Below are positions 39,601-54,600 of a stretch of 64,000 bases of DNA, in pieces. Positions within the stretch are counted from its first letter, which is position 1; every line of letters starts with the position of its first letter. The position numbers were made by a program, and so were the translations under genes. Source of the stretch: Saccoglossus kowalevskii (Eukaryota > Hemichordata > Enteropneusta > Harrimaniidae); contig NW_003147276.1 in the NCBI RefSeq assembly GCF_000003605.2, positions 212,406 through 276,405 on the forward strand, written 5' to 3'. The notes beneath the pieces are model-generated. The model was not told the origin of the DNA and made no database searches. It saw nothing but the letters and a program-made list of their open reading frames with translations.

Positions 39601-42600
39601 AAGTTTGTTGCAATTATTCAAAGCTGATATGGCTCATTAAACTATTTTGACTCATCTACCCAATCACTTACTTTGTATAATGAGTTGCGCAGATGTCTTT
39701 GCTTTTCCCTTTCTGTTAGATGCTTCCACTGTGTACATGCCAGCATCAGCTAAGCCTGCCTTCGGTATCAATAGAGTGTAAACATTATCCTCTTCTTCCA
39801 AGATGTGATAACGACGTCCAGCAAATATGTCATGTCCGCGACGAATCCTGAAAGATTCAAGAACTTGGTTAACCAGAAGCCAAAAAACAACTGTTTGAAT
39901 TTACAGTCTTTCACTAAATATCTATTTAGTTCTGCACTTTTGAAATCTATAACAAACGCATTACAAATACATTGACCAATCAGATGCCATAAATATTCAA
40001 ATTTATGCAAATGACTTACCATCTTATTGTTGGTTTTGGTACACCTGTAACGATGCAACTGAACATTGCTTGGCTGCCTTCGCTCGCTGGTACATCAACA
40101 AGCTCTTCAACAAAAACTGGCGCCATTCCAGCTGTGGAGAGGATACCAAAGAATATTCATGATTAATCAAACTGTATCATATTACAATTAGTTCAGGAAA
40201 ATTAGCCTTGACTTTAATGAAATTTTGTCCATGTGACAGAACACTTACCTGAGACGTCTTCTGCAATGACAGGTTCTGATGCTCTGCTTGGGTCACTTTC
40301 TCCAGCAGCATTGACAGCTCTGACACGGAATGAATACTCAACCTCCTCAAACAGATCATTCAGGAAACAGTGTGATTCCTCAACATGTTGTCTGTGTGTC
40401 CATTCGAAACTGCCTTTGACTCGTCTTTCAATGATGTAACCAGTGATTGGACTACCACCATTAGAGATGGGGAGTAACCATGACAATCGGGCAGTGGTTG
40501 GAGTGATTTCACGAATGGTTGGAATACCAGGTGGTGATGGAATACCTGTATTTTAAAAATTATGAATGTCAGTTTAAAACAACTTCAACACTACATCATG
40601 AGGTTATTGGATTCAGAACAACCAAAGTCAACACATGAGTGTGACATGCGACAGAGAGGTTAACAAATTTAACGATTCACATTGACCAAAAACCAAAATG
40701 AAGTTGTGCATTTCACTTTTGAGGCTGCATTAATTTATGTCTGCATAGATTATCTACTTTTGTGCACACACCGTTCAACATTCTGCAATCAAAGCAATCA
40801 TTACAAAAACAATTCACATTCAGTATTATTCCTGTCATACAGAATATCAATCAATTTTCTACTTGACCATCTGTTCTGATAGACATGATAACATGGTAAC
40901 ATTGGTTTTAGCCAATTCTTTCAAAATGACTCAACATTCATCTATATTTGCTGGTAGCCAGCATCACATGTCTTAAAGGTCAAATTCAGTATTGTGCCAA
41001 CAAATTAATGACGGTAAACTTACGGATATACTCTCTGGCAACCCTTGGTGGTGAAGTAGCTTCACTTGGAGTGCCAACACCTTCAGCATTCACTGCAGCA
41101 ACACGGAATTCATACTCGTATCCTTCAGTCAACATAGTGACAGTGTACATGGTATCTTCTATTATCTCAGGGTTTATCTTAATCCATCTAAGACTGTGTC
41201 TCTCATGCCTCTCCATGTTGTAGCCAATGATTGGAGTACCACCATCAAATCTGGGTTCAGTCCAAGTCAGCGTCATACGATCTTTCTTGATCTGGTAAAT
41301 TTCTGGTGTGCCTGGTATACTTGGCGTAGCTGTAACACAGAAAATAAAAGTCATGAAAATTCCTCTTTTTTTACCTTGCAAGCTGTTTTAACAGGGACAA
41401 CAGTGATGATTAAATACGAAAATGTAAATGTTGTCTTTGTCAAAATCAAAACCACTATATTCCAGCTGTAATTCTCAACTGCTGATTGATACCACACTTT
41501 TCAACTTTAGCATGGCAGTCTATAGAGTAAAACTGGTAAAACACAGGTGACTGATTAACTTTTTTTGTGCAGTAATAAATGAGCATTAAAATTATAAAAT
41601 ATGAACAAAGAATATTATTACATTGTTAAGGAATCTTTTGGTCTGATATAAACATGATATCAACATGAATATCATCACTAACTTTCTTTGTTTAATTGTT
41701 TGTTGTAAAACACATGAATGACCTGTGGTCAATAATATTTGTATTACATGCCTCGATGTCAATATAGCTGAAATTTATTCTTTAAAACAATCACAGTTCA
41801 TAAAATCATTTTGTGGTGGTCACCATTTTGGAACAACCATTCGTATATAGTAGCGGGTAAATAATATTTGGTAAGCTGTGTTCTAAGTAACTATTCAAAA
41901 TATTTAAACAATTCAAGCAATGATTCTTTTATTGATAGCATAGAAGAAAATAAAATTAGCTTGAATGTTCCATTCTAAATGTATTTGTGTGAAAGTGAAG
42001 GTAGAGAAATCTCATGAATCATTATAGTATTTATAAATATACAGGTACTTACTGAACGGACTCTTGCATACAACTGGTTCTTGTCCTTCTAAAGGTGGAC
42101 CGACTCCATACATGTTCTCAGCACAAACTCTGAACTCATACGCGGTATTTTCATTGAGTCTTGTCACTGTGTATGAAGTATTCATTACAGCGTTACTCTC
42201 AAGTATCCAAGTCTTCATAAATTTCTCACGACGTTCAACAGAATAGCATTCCACCTTGCTGCCACCATTTTCTTTCGGTGGTTCCCATGATAGGCTGACA
42301 CTGTATTTGCCTACATCGGAGATCATTAATGGACCAGTTGGTGCACCAGGAGCATCTGAAGGAATAAAATAAACATTAAAATTGTTATTTAACAATATTC
42401 TAAAAAAATATTTAACACTCTTCACCATACATGAATTGATTGTCATCTACTTTCAAAAAGTCAGTGGTGTTGTGTTCATTGATATTATAAGAATAAGCAA
42501 GATGATGATTTGTCATAGATATGAATTGCTCACAGAAATTACATTAACTAATGCAGGAGATAAATTGAGTAATTTTATATTTTTGATGAGCAACAAGGAC

Positions 42601-45600
42601 TCCAAGGCAATTAAATGTATGGGGACCTATCTACTTAAAGCCATGGAGTACAGAAAACTTTAACGTATCTATTTATATTGTATTGTAATTGTGTTGTGTT
42701 GTGTACGGATATATTTATTGCTTTTTACCAAAAGAAATATTGTAATTTCTAAGGATGCAATAAAATTTGATTATTATTATTATTATTATAGATACTGGTA
42801 GGTTAATACAGTTAATAATTTATTACCTGCTTCTCATAATTTTCAGAGCTTTTGACAACAATTTAAATTTAAGAAAAATAAATTATCTTAGAAAGCATAG
42901 AAAGACCTTCCTTGTGTTGAGGGTATGGAAGGCATCAAATTGTATGAGAAATATTTAACATTAATTATTTAAAATATGAACTCACCTAAAACATTTACAT
43001 GGATGTCTGCGGTGATTTTACCAGCTGAGTTGCTTGCTGTGACTGAATATTTACCAGAATCACTTCTCAGTGTATCCTTAACAACCAAAGTTGTTTTATT
43101 ATCAAAGCAATCAATACGAGTTCTTCTATCTTCTTTGACTTTGACATCATACCTGTACCATGCGATATTGGGAGTTGGTACGCCAGTGTATGGTACAATG
43201 AGACGCAGTACATTACCTGCCTTCAGTGTTACCACATCAGGTACAGAATCCATGTCCAGTGTTGGGATAGCTGAATAAAAAAAAAAAAAAAATAATAATC
43301 TATAATGGTAAACATCTTTTTAATTTAGTGAAAGTCATGGAAATTCCAAAATTTGTAGCAGAGAAATTTTTATAGACAGGAAGTCACAGTGACATTCTCT
43401 CTTCACGAATGTGTTTTTTTTAATTATTGAAATGTTTTTTCCAAAGAAACAGTTTGTAGTAGTTGTTGACATGAAGTCTTTCAAAAACAATGAGAAACTC
43501 TACTTCTATTTCTTATTACATGACAGACAGATGTGTAATAAATTGATGAATTGTTTTGTTCAAGCCAAAAACCTTCCCTGTTACAAGAGGAGAGGCTGAA
43601 TAAATTCATGACTGTTTCGCTCATGTCAGAATACCTACCTGTTACAAAAAGAGAAGCTGAAGTCCTCAAGTCAACACATACTGCGGTGTATTTAGCAATA
43701 TCTCGGGGACCAACATTCTGGATAACGAGGGCACGTCTGTCACCATCAATGACAAAGTGTACTCTGTCAGTTTCGAAAAACTGGATTCCATCCTTTTCCC
43801 ATTTCACTTCAGCATTTTCATTGGATATAACACATTCAAATGTAACATTTTGTCCGACAGTGGCTCTGGTGTCATATAGTGATGTAATAAATTCAGCAAG
43901 TTCTAAAAAGAAGAGAAAAACATTAGTGATTACGACATCATAGACGGGGGTAAATGTAAATGAGTTTGGGCTTACACCGACCATAACCATACACAGGTTA
44001 ACAATGTATATAGTTATCAAATAAACCATCTAATTTTCACTGCAAACAATTCTCATGGTATTCGTTCATGAGGACAAAATTTCTTGAAAGTCACTAACAC
44101 TACATGTTCATAGAACTCACACAAAATTTTCACTGCTATAAAATTTCCCAACATTCACAAAATTGACTAAAAACAGTTTACAGATGTTATCAACTAAAGA
44201 GAATTATCAAAACAGCAATATCAACTATCTTTAGTGTCTAGTAACCATGCTTGCCAGCGATCATTAGGCAATACTAAACTTGAAATTTCATATGAGGGAG
44301 GGAGGGGACTATTATTAGTGGAGGTGTATAAACCCCAATGTAAGTATCCAACTTACCAACTGGTTCTCTTGCCTTTTCTGGTGCTGATGGTGCACTACAT
44401 TGACTGACACCAGCTTCGTTCTCTGCAAATACTCTGAATTCATACTCATAACCATCAATCAATCCAGTTACTGTATGTGTAGTGTCAGTGATCAGTGTTC
44501 TATTGACAGGCATCCAGCGAGTAGCATGTGTCTCTTTTCTTTCAATCAAGTAACCTAGGATGTCCGCACCGCCATCATTACGAGGTGGGCGCCATGAAAG
44601 CACCATCGAATCAGATCGATATTCTGTTACTTTTACATTTCCAGCTGGATCAGGTACATCTAGACAATCACAGAAAGTATAGATACATTTAAGCTTTATA
44701 AATACATTCTAGAAACGAATACAAAATACTGCCCTCTATAGTATACTAGTGCCCTCTATAGAGTTTAATAATCTTAAGAGTAACCAAGTAATATTTTTGA
44801 AAGTCTAAGAGGTACATCTAAAACAAAGAATCCAGAGTTAAGTGTTAGATGTATAAACAGATAATGTAGCAATTAATAACAAAAGCTGCCCTTTTTTATC
44901 ATAGATTGTCATACCTATTGTCTTTATTAAACACAAGAGTTCATGTGTTTGTTAGGTAAATCTATTATCAATGAACTACTGATAGCTATATAACATGAGC
45001 AATTTATAATACAGCTAATCAACAATATGTTTTGGATTATTTTAATATCCACGTAGCTAAAATGCTATACCTTACACAGAGTTGTGCATAGAATAAATAA
45101 TATGAGGTTATTACCACAATACTGAATACACAAAAGAAGTACAGTCATCATGTCAACTGAGGTATAGCACAGGTTAATGCGACCCATGCTGCCTGAGTGC
45201 ATTATTTGCAGTATTCTCGTAATAACCTTATCTTTTTCCTGCTTGTAGTGATAATTTATTAAGAGATAACAGGCCGAAATGACATCAAAAAATGTTTTGT
45301 ATTGTCCGAGCGTATGCGTGGTTGATGGAATTCTATTTCTATCATGCGCTAGTTCAAAGTAAACAGAGGAAAGTGTTTCAATATGATGTCAATAACTGGG
45401 AACATGTTAATGTTGGTGATGAAGTTTACTCCTTATAAAGGAAAATTGAAACTGATATATTTTGGAATAAGTGTGTTTTACGGAACGGGAAAGTCTATTG
45501 TTTTTGCTGCTAGATGTACAATACTAAGTCTTACCATATGGACTTCTGACGAGTACAGGTTCTACTCCTTCTAATGCTTCACTGATACCATATTGATTCT

Positions 45601-48600
45601 GTGCCATAACACGGAACTGATATGCTGTACCATCAAGTAAACTGGTAACTGTGTATTTTGTACCAGTAACAGTCGATGAAACACGGCTCCATAGTGTACG
45701 ACCATGGTCACGTTTTTCAAGAATATAATTGGTTATTTCACTTCCTCCATCTTCAAGTGGGGGCTGCCATTCTAAAGTTACTGATGCTTTGGTGATATTG
45801 GAGAAGGACAGTGGTGGCTGTGGTGGTCCTGGTTTGTCTGTGTTTGGGAAACAATATTTATTCATTTGTTGTAAAATTAATTTGTCAATTATTAGTAACT
45901 AAGTTCCAATTGTAGCACCGATTACAAAAGATAACAATTTTTTTGCAGGAATCTGCTACTCACTGTACAGTGTTACATTACAAATATACAGCAATACTAA
46001 ATGAATTGAAACACACATGGTGAGACAAAATTAATGTAGATTTGCAAGACTTACCAAGAACCATAACAGTAATGGTTGCGGTATCAGTACCAGCTTCATT
46101 ACGTGCTTGTACAACGTACTCTCCACCATCTCGTCTTTCAGCTTGTTTGATCAGCAATGAACATCCATGCTCTGTTGTCTCAAGTCTTACTCTCAATACA
46201 GTCTTCATGACTTGACCATCTTTGTACCAGATAACAGTTGGTTCAGGAACACCAGAGATTGGTATATCCAATCGTAACATTGTGCCAGCTTTGACGATGA
46301 CAACATCAGTGTACTGGGATGGAAGTCTAATCTTGGAGGCAACTACAAATGAAAGAATAACATTTTGTGAGCTAAGTCTCCTACTCTCAATCCCCCTTTG
46401 CCAGAATTACAGCATTTTATTTAGACAGTAAGGTGACAGCCTTTGATCAAAATATTTTACCTGCAGGTTCCTTAGCTTTAGTCAACACTGATGGTGCACT
46501 TGGTTTACCAATACCAGCCTTGTTTTCAGCACTGACACGGAATTCATACTCTGCTCCTCTGATTAACCTGATTGCTCTGTACGACTTCTCTTTAATCACA
46601 CTGAGTGACACTCTGGACCACATTGTGCTCATCCTTTCTTTCTTTTCTAGGTAATATCCGGTAATCTGGGTACCACCGTCATAACCTGGTGCACTCCAGG
46701 TGAGAGTCATGGAATCAGCATGGACATTGGAAACCTCAGGAATTCCTGGTTGCCCTGGTACATCTGAAATTGAAAATGAAGTTGGTTTTTGAAATTACTA
46801 TGTCAAAATAAATAGACAATTTGCTTTCTATAACATAATAAATTATATAATTATCATTAATTATTTTGTCAATGGAGTCCGTATGATGTGTTAACTCAGA
46901 CATCAGAGAAACCAGAGAGCTTTTCAAGTTTAACTTCTTGTTTATTACGCCATTTTCGGTTACATCAATGGCACTAATTTTTACATATCAATACACTCGA
47001 GTGATAAGGTGACAAATAAGAGCATTACAAAGGTATGTATTCTGACACATGAAATAAAGTAGTCCATAAAATGTCACAGTCTGCAAGACAGGGAGGAAAT
47101 CATACTGACTTTTGTAATATTTTCTATGCCTATATGAACATGTACTTACCATATTCACTCTTTGGTCTGACACGGTCACTAACCAGAGGTTCACTCACAC
47201 CATACATATTCTCAGCACTGACACGGAATTGATATTCCATTCCTTCAATGAGATTTCCAACTCGCATTGTTGTATCTGTTTTAACACCAGGCACTTTAGT
47301 CCACATTCTGGAAGCAGTCTCACGTCTTTCTAGAATGTAGTTGATGATTGGACTAGAACCATCATTAGCAGGTGGTTGCCATGCCAATGTCACATTGGTG
47401 CTTGTTACACTGAGTAATTCCATTGGTCCACGTGGTGGGCTGGGTCTGTCCACTACCTTGACTGTGAATGCAGCACGATCGCTTCCGGCTTTGTTAGATA
47501 CAGAGATTTGATATACACCTGAATCTTCTGGCTCTGAGTTGAATGTTATTAACTCACTTGATGAATCAGACGCATCAACTCTAACTCTCAATGAAGATGC
47601 TGCTATATGGTCATCTTTCGTCCACTTCACAGTTGGCATTGGTACTCCATAGTAAGATGCTTCCAAATGGAATGTTGTTCCAGCCTTTACAATGATTGGT
47701 TTCTTGAATCGGGCGTCAAGTTTCAGTTTAGGTGCAACTATGGAGAAATAGAAATAAGTTTTTACTGCTGGCATAACCAGTGGAACATTGTATTTTTACA
47801 AATCTTTATTTCACAACAGCACATTCAAAATTTCAGGTTGACTAGGGGGTTCAGCAGGGGGGTTGTACCACTCATATATAGGTAAGATTGGTGTGAATCT
47901 GAGGGATGCTCACCTGCTGGTTCTTCAGCTCTCACTGTTCTTGATGGTCCACTGGGTAAACTCACTCCAGCTTTATTCTCAGCTAAAATACGGAACTCAT
48001 ACTCTGCACCTCTGGTTAGTCTGGATACTCTGAATGTAGTGCCGACAACTGGCAAACCAGTTGCTTTGATCCATCGTGGACTTGTAGTCTGTCTCATTTC
48101 AATGATATAACCAATAATATGAGCACCTCCATCATGAGATGGTTCATTCCATGTCAAAAGCATAGACTCTCCAGTAGTTTCTGTCACATCTGGTGCACTT
48201 GGGGATCCAGGTACATCTGGATAACAAGAAAAACAAGTACCACATCATATCTATTCTATTCTATATTTCCATTCTACTCTGCACTACTGTTCTGTAGTTT
48301 TGTATTGTATTGTATTGTATTGTAGTGTAGTGTAGTGTAGTGTAGTGTAGTGTAGTGTAGTGTAGTGTAGTGTAGTGTAGTGTAGTGTAGTGTAGTGTAG
48401 TGTATTGTAGTGTAGTGTAGTGTAGCGTAGCGTAGTGTAGTATAGATTTAAATACTAACCATAGTGTCCTCTTGGTACAACTCTTTCACTTTCCAGGGGT
48501 TCACTGATACCATATCTATTCTGTGCCATAACACGGAACTGACACTGTGAGTCTTCTGTCAGGTGTGTAACTCGATACGATGTATCTATTTGATCTGATG

Positions 48601-51600
48601 TCACAGTAGACCACATATAATGTGTTGTGTCTCTCTTCTCAATAATGTAATTAGTAATTGGACTTCCTCCATCATCACGAGGCGCTAACCATGACAATGT
48701 GACTGATGTACTTGCAATGTTACTTGCTTCTAATGGTCCGCGTGGAGTTCCTGGTTTGTCTAATACTTGGACATTAATGTTGGCAGTGTCGCTACCAGCT
48801 TCATTGGTTAGATGCAAAGTATAATGACCACCATCTGATCTGTCTGTATCTTTCACTGTGATTGCTGTATGATCTTCAGTACTTTCAAGTCTGATTCTCC
48901 ATGATGACTGCAATGGTACGCCATCTTTGCTCCATTTGATGGTTGGGATAGGCGATGCTTTGTAGGGTACATCTATGCGGAATGTTGTACCAGCCTTCAG
49001 GATAAGAGTGTCTCTGTATTTGACATCCAACATTAGTTTAGGTGCAACTGTACAAGAAAAGAAATCATTTTTATGAGATGCTGATGATAATTAAAAAATG
49101 CTGCATCATTACATCAATGCCAAAATATACTACAATGTCTGACAGTCAATAAGTATAAAGTTGAACATCTCACCTGCAGGTTCGACTGCTCGGACAACCT
49201 GTGATGGTTGACTTGGTTGACCAACCCCAGCTTTGTTTTCAGCCAATATACAGAATTCATACTCTGATCCCTTGAGTAGTCTGTTAACTATACATGATGT
49301 TTCAGATATCGAGGCAAGGTTGACTCTATTCCACTGTGCCATGTGACGATCTCGCTTCTCAATGAAGTAGCCAGTGATAGGAGTTCCACCATTAAATGAC
49401 GGTGGTTCCCAAGACAGTTCTATATAGTCTGATCCAACAGATAGAATCTCTGGCATACTTGGTGGACCTGGCTTGTCTGCAAAAATATAAATGAAATTTT
49501 GTTAATATGAAAGCAATTATATGAAAATTGTTACTAAGGTAATTTTATTACATAACCAAAATGTCAAATTATTATGTGAGTAATTATATGACTCACCATA
49601 TTTGCTCTTGAGGTGTACTTTCTCAATAGTCTGAACAGGTTCACTCTCACCGACTTTATTGACAGCAATAATACGGAAACCATAATCATAGCCTTCCATC
49701 AGATTAGTTACTCTGTGCGTAGTATCAGTGACGTTAGTGATACGTGCCCACACAGTTCGGGACATGTCGCGTTTCTCAATAACGTAGTGGGTAACTTTGC
49801 TACCTCCATCATCACGAGGTGGTTCCCATGACAATGTGACTTGAGTACTGTTGATGTCTGAGACCATCAAATTCTTAGGTGGTGCTGGTCGATCTAACAC
49901 TTCGACACGTACGGTTGTTGACGTATCACCAGCTTCATTAGACAACTTGAGTGTGTATGTACCAGAGTCAGCACGTACACAATTCTTTGTTGTTAAGATG
50001 GTACTCCTGTCAGTACAATCTGATTTTACCCGGAAGCTTGTATCCAGTGGAAGGCCATCTTTCAACCATGTGACTGTGGGTTTGGGTGATGCTCTGTATG
50101 GCACATCAAGATGGAAAGTATTGTCCACTTTCACAACAACTGTGTCTTTTATCTTGCTTGTGTCAAGTTGTGGGGCAACTGAAATAATCAAAGTTTGGGG
50201 TCAGTACATTTACAGGAACAGTTTGTGCATGAGGATCAGACATATTAACCTTAACACCTGAAATAAATATACAACCACAGAACAAGATGATAGGCAGCCT
50301 CTTCCAAGGACTTACTTTAAATAACTTAACCATCATACTGAAAACTAATATTTGAGGGTGCATCAGACTTTATAATTTATTTCTGCTCATAAAATTATTG
50401 TTATGGTATGTGGGAACTATTTTCTTCTTCTTCAAATTAGCTTGGTACATGTAACTACCGTATATTACAAAGCACAATAAACTGGTTTGTACCAGAAAGG
50501 ACATGAAAATAGCAATGGATAATGTACATGTACTCTCAGTAATTAGCCAGGAGTGTCTGGGTGCAGACACTAATACTTGATCCGTTAGAGTGACTGAATG
50601 CACACCTCAAGATAACCGTCATCAGTATAATGTGTTTAAATCAATGAGAATATTTGGAAGACACTGCATGAGTCAATGCAAGCAAGCAAATTTATGTTAA
50701 TGGAGAATTTATTTGGAAATTTTGAAAATTAGACTGATCGTTTTGCAAGTGTGATGTGTGTTTTTTCATGCATGTTGGGGTTGAGAAAGGAATGTAACAT
50801 GCGTACATGAATAGGAGGTGAATTTTAATATTTTGTCACATAGAGGGATTTTAGTAGTATTGTGAAATGTGGTGACTGTTTTGAGTTATTTTTCTTAACA
50901 AATTAGGAATTAATCGGAAGACACATGCCATGGGGAGCACTGTGAGTCATGTCATCGATTAGTCTTCGGCTTATTGGTGCATTCAAGCTAATAATTGGTC
51001 GTTCCTCAAGTTCGTAATATGTTGGTGATGTCATCAATTTACTACTACTGTAGTTTTTAGCCATCACACTAGCATAGCTACTTAGTATAGGTCTGTCATC
51101 CCATTTAAAAATCCCAGAGTCTGAAAACACAAAATATAAACCTTGGTTTTCTTGACATTAACATTAATAATCACACTTTTTCTATACCTTGTAACCCATT
51201 AGAATCTTAAAGATCACCACCAACTTACTACTCACTATTGTAAACCATGTTTCACTGAAGGTAAAATATTTGCGATTTGACAATTTTATAGCATAGCATT
51301 TTATGAATGTCACTGATAATACTGTACATGTTGTATAACCCAAAATAAAATGTCACTGTTACAAAATTTCAAGATTTTCACTGACTTGCGAAATTCACAA
51401 ACATTTGCCTCTTGCAAAGTTAATGGTTTACAAACTCCCTCCACCTATGTATACAACTCAGTGCTTGAAATTCTGAGGTCATTCAAACTCGTCAACATTT
51501 TCTCATTCTGATTCAATTATTTTTAGGAGTTTTTGTCCCGAAAATGGCTGTGGATGCCTTCTGAATACTGAAGTTCAAGCTCTGAATTTCCTACACCCAA

Positions 51601-54600
51601 TGATTCAATCTTTCCAGTTAATTCAGCTTTGAACCACATTCACAAGCTCATCTCGACCCATTATCTGAGATACTATTGTCCATCACTATATAGGCAATTA
51701 AAACCAAGATAAGTATACCACACTGTTATTAATCAATTAGTATTGGCAATGTCCTAAACAATATACAAACTGATAACACAATATAGCTTTAAACACACTT
51801 CTACTCATAGTGGACAATCCAGTTGGAAAACAATCTTAAAACTCAGATTCTCAATGTACTCATTTCAGGTAGCAAGTTTGAATAGAAAGTAAGCAGCTAT
51901 ATATATATAGATATATATATAAAGGGAGCTTGTACAAACTTTTATTTATAGTTTTACAATAAATGTACATAATTTTACAGTTTTAGGAATAAGTTTATAA
52001 GTATACACAGATAAATTATGCAGGTTAACTTAATATAAAGTGCACACATGTTGACTTTGGTGCCTAAAGTTTTCATGAAAATAAGTGATGGCAGTTGTTG
52101 AATCAATGCATACCACTTATATTATACTCCTAAAATTGAAAGTACAATAAATTAGGTACATACCTGCTACTGCTCTTGGTTCAGTTGGTCTGCTGGATTT
52201 ACCAATACCTGCTTTGTTCTCAGCAGCAACACGGAACTGATAGTCAATATTTTCTCTCAAACTTGTGGCTGTGTATGTGGTGGTTTTCACAACATCTGTG
52301 TTCATTCTGACCCAGTGTGTGGAGTATCTCTCAGATTTTTCAACGATGTAACCAGTGATTGGAGCACCTCCATCATTAAGTGGAGGAAGCCATGTTAGAG
52401 TCATTGTGCTGTTGGTCATGTTGGATAATTCAGGTTTTTCTGGTGCACCTGGTACATCTATGAAATATAAATCAGTGAGTTTAGTGACTGCAAATGCTGG
52501 GATATTTGACTGTCAATGAATACCATGACAAACACAAAATTAAATCATGAATTGTATTCTGTATTAAACCAGACTTTTATAATTTTACTATCCAAGTAAT
52601 ACTTGCGAGATATACCAAATGTCTTGAACTAAAAATCCCTTTTAGTATTGAGACCTTACACAGATGGGATTTCTTCCAACATACACTTTCTTCAACTGTC
52701 CTAGAACAACTCATTATTCAAAACAATAAATGCATATGGCATCACACATACTTGATTTGATGACATATTTTAATTATGGAATAAAACTGAATGTGAAAAT
52801 AAACCTTTACTGTACCTCAAATACATGAATGGGCAGTTGTTCAAAAAATATGTATTAATATAATTGAAAACTGTACATTACTCACCCAGTATGCAAAGCA
52901 ATTTTTTGACAAATTGACTTACCATATGGTGCCTTTGCAAGTCTTGTCTGTGATGATTGACTTGGTGAGCCAATACCTGCTTTATTGAAAGCACTAACTC
53001 TGAACATATACTCCCTACTTTCTTTTAAGTCTGTGACAGTATATGATGTGTTATGTATATCCTCCCTGTGGGCTTTTTCCCACATAATGCTGAAGCCATC
53101 TTTCTTTTCAATCACGTATCCCAATACTTTACTGCCACCATCAGAGGTTGGTGGTTTCCATGACAATGTCATTGTCGTCTTGGTAACATTGTCGATTGAT
53201 GGTTGACTTGGTGGGCTAGGTACATCTGTTTGCATAATAGTAAGATTGGTATGAGCTCCAGCACTTACCTGGGTTATATGAAGCCATGCGATGGATCCAT
53301 GCAGTTAGGAACCAACATGCTAGGAATTACACTCTCACATTCTTGGCAACCAACAATATTTTATATTCATTTTAGGTCAAATCGCTAACTGTTAATTGTT
53401 GATGGGGGTTTTAATCAATAGTTTTCAAATTTGCAGTAAATATTTAGGTTGAAAACATGTAGCCTGAGATACCTCAAGAGAAGGCATGTGTTTTCAGACA
53501 TCATGAGCCTATCACATTTGAAAATAAGCAATTTTCAAAAATATAAAATAAGAATTCAATGGTTGAAAGTCAACAAAAAAAAAAGTTCAGGTATTCTAAT
53601 TCCAGATATTGATGTTCTTGTTGTTACAGTGTTTTCAACTCGAGTTAACACCAAGGATACATACACATGCAAAGTTAGAGATGCAACACTTTTCAGAAAC
53701 ACACATGAAGCAGAACAACAATTACAACCACTTCCATGATCCTTTAACAGCTAAGCACACAAGTATAAACTATATATGAATACATACAGCTACATGCTCA
53801 AAACAATATCAAGCACAAAAGGACAAACATGCTATCACTTTTTAAAAGTTATTTTCAATACAGACAATACAAATCACACAGTTGTTAGAATTGTAACTTT
53901 ATTCATAAATGTAATGAAACATGCTGTTATTTTGGAAAACACCATGCTGTCTTCACGATGGGGGTCTTACCATAGGGTGGTTTGGCTAGCATGGGAGCCG
54001 TTGCTTCACTTGGTGGACCCAATCCAGCCTTGTTCTCGGCCATAACACGGAACTCATATTCGCTATGAGATATCAGACCACTAACTGTATAGGTAAGTTC
54101 AGGTATTGCAATCTGATTGACTGGTGTCCATCGGTATTCAAATCGTTCCTTTTTCTCAATATAGTACCCAATAATTGCCGCACCTCCATCTGCTGCAGGC
54201 GCTCTCCAAGTAAGCGTCATTGATGTGTCTGTGATGTCAGACACGGCTGGTTTGCTTGGAGCACCTGGTATATCTGCAAAATAAATAAAAGTCATGAATG
54301 AAACTGAATCAAGTACATTATAGAAACTCTTAGTAGTTAACCACAAAGTACACAAGGTGAGAGAGTTCAGATGATGAAAATCCAGTTCACAAAAGAACTT
54401 GCAAACTAAGATGTCTGAATTAAGTCCAACCGGATTTTCTGTGTAACGAAAACTAGAAGGAGCTTCAATCCATATGTTTGTTAAATGTTCCTGGACTTGT
54501 CAAATGAGTAGAACATTGTTTCTACCTTTCTCAATCATCCATAGTAGATTGAACAGTATACAGTGTACAAAGCGAAAATCAATACTTACCATATGGTGGT

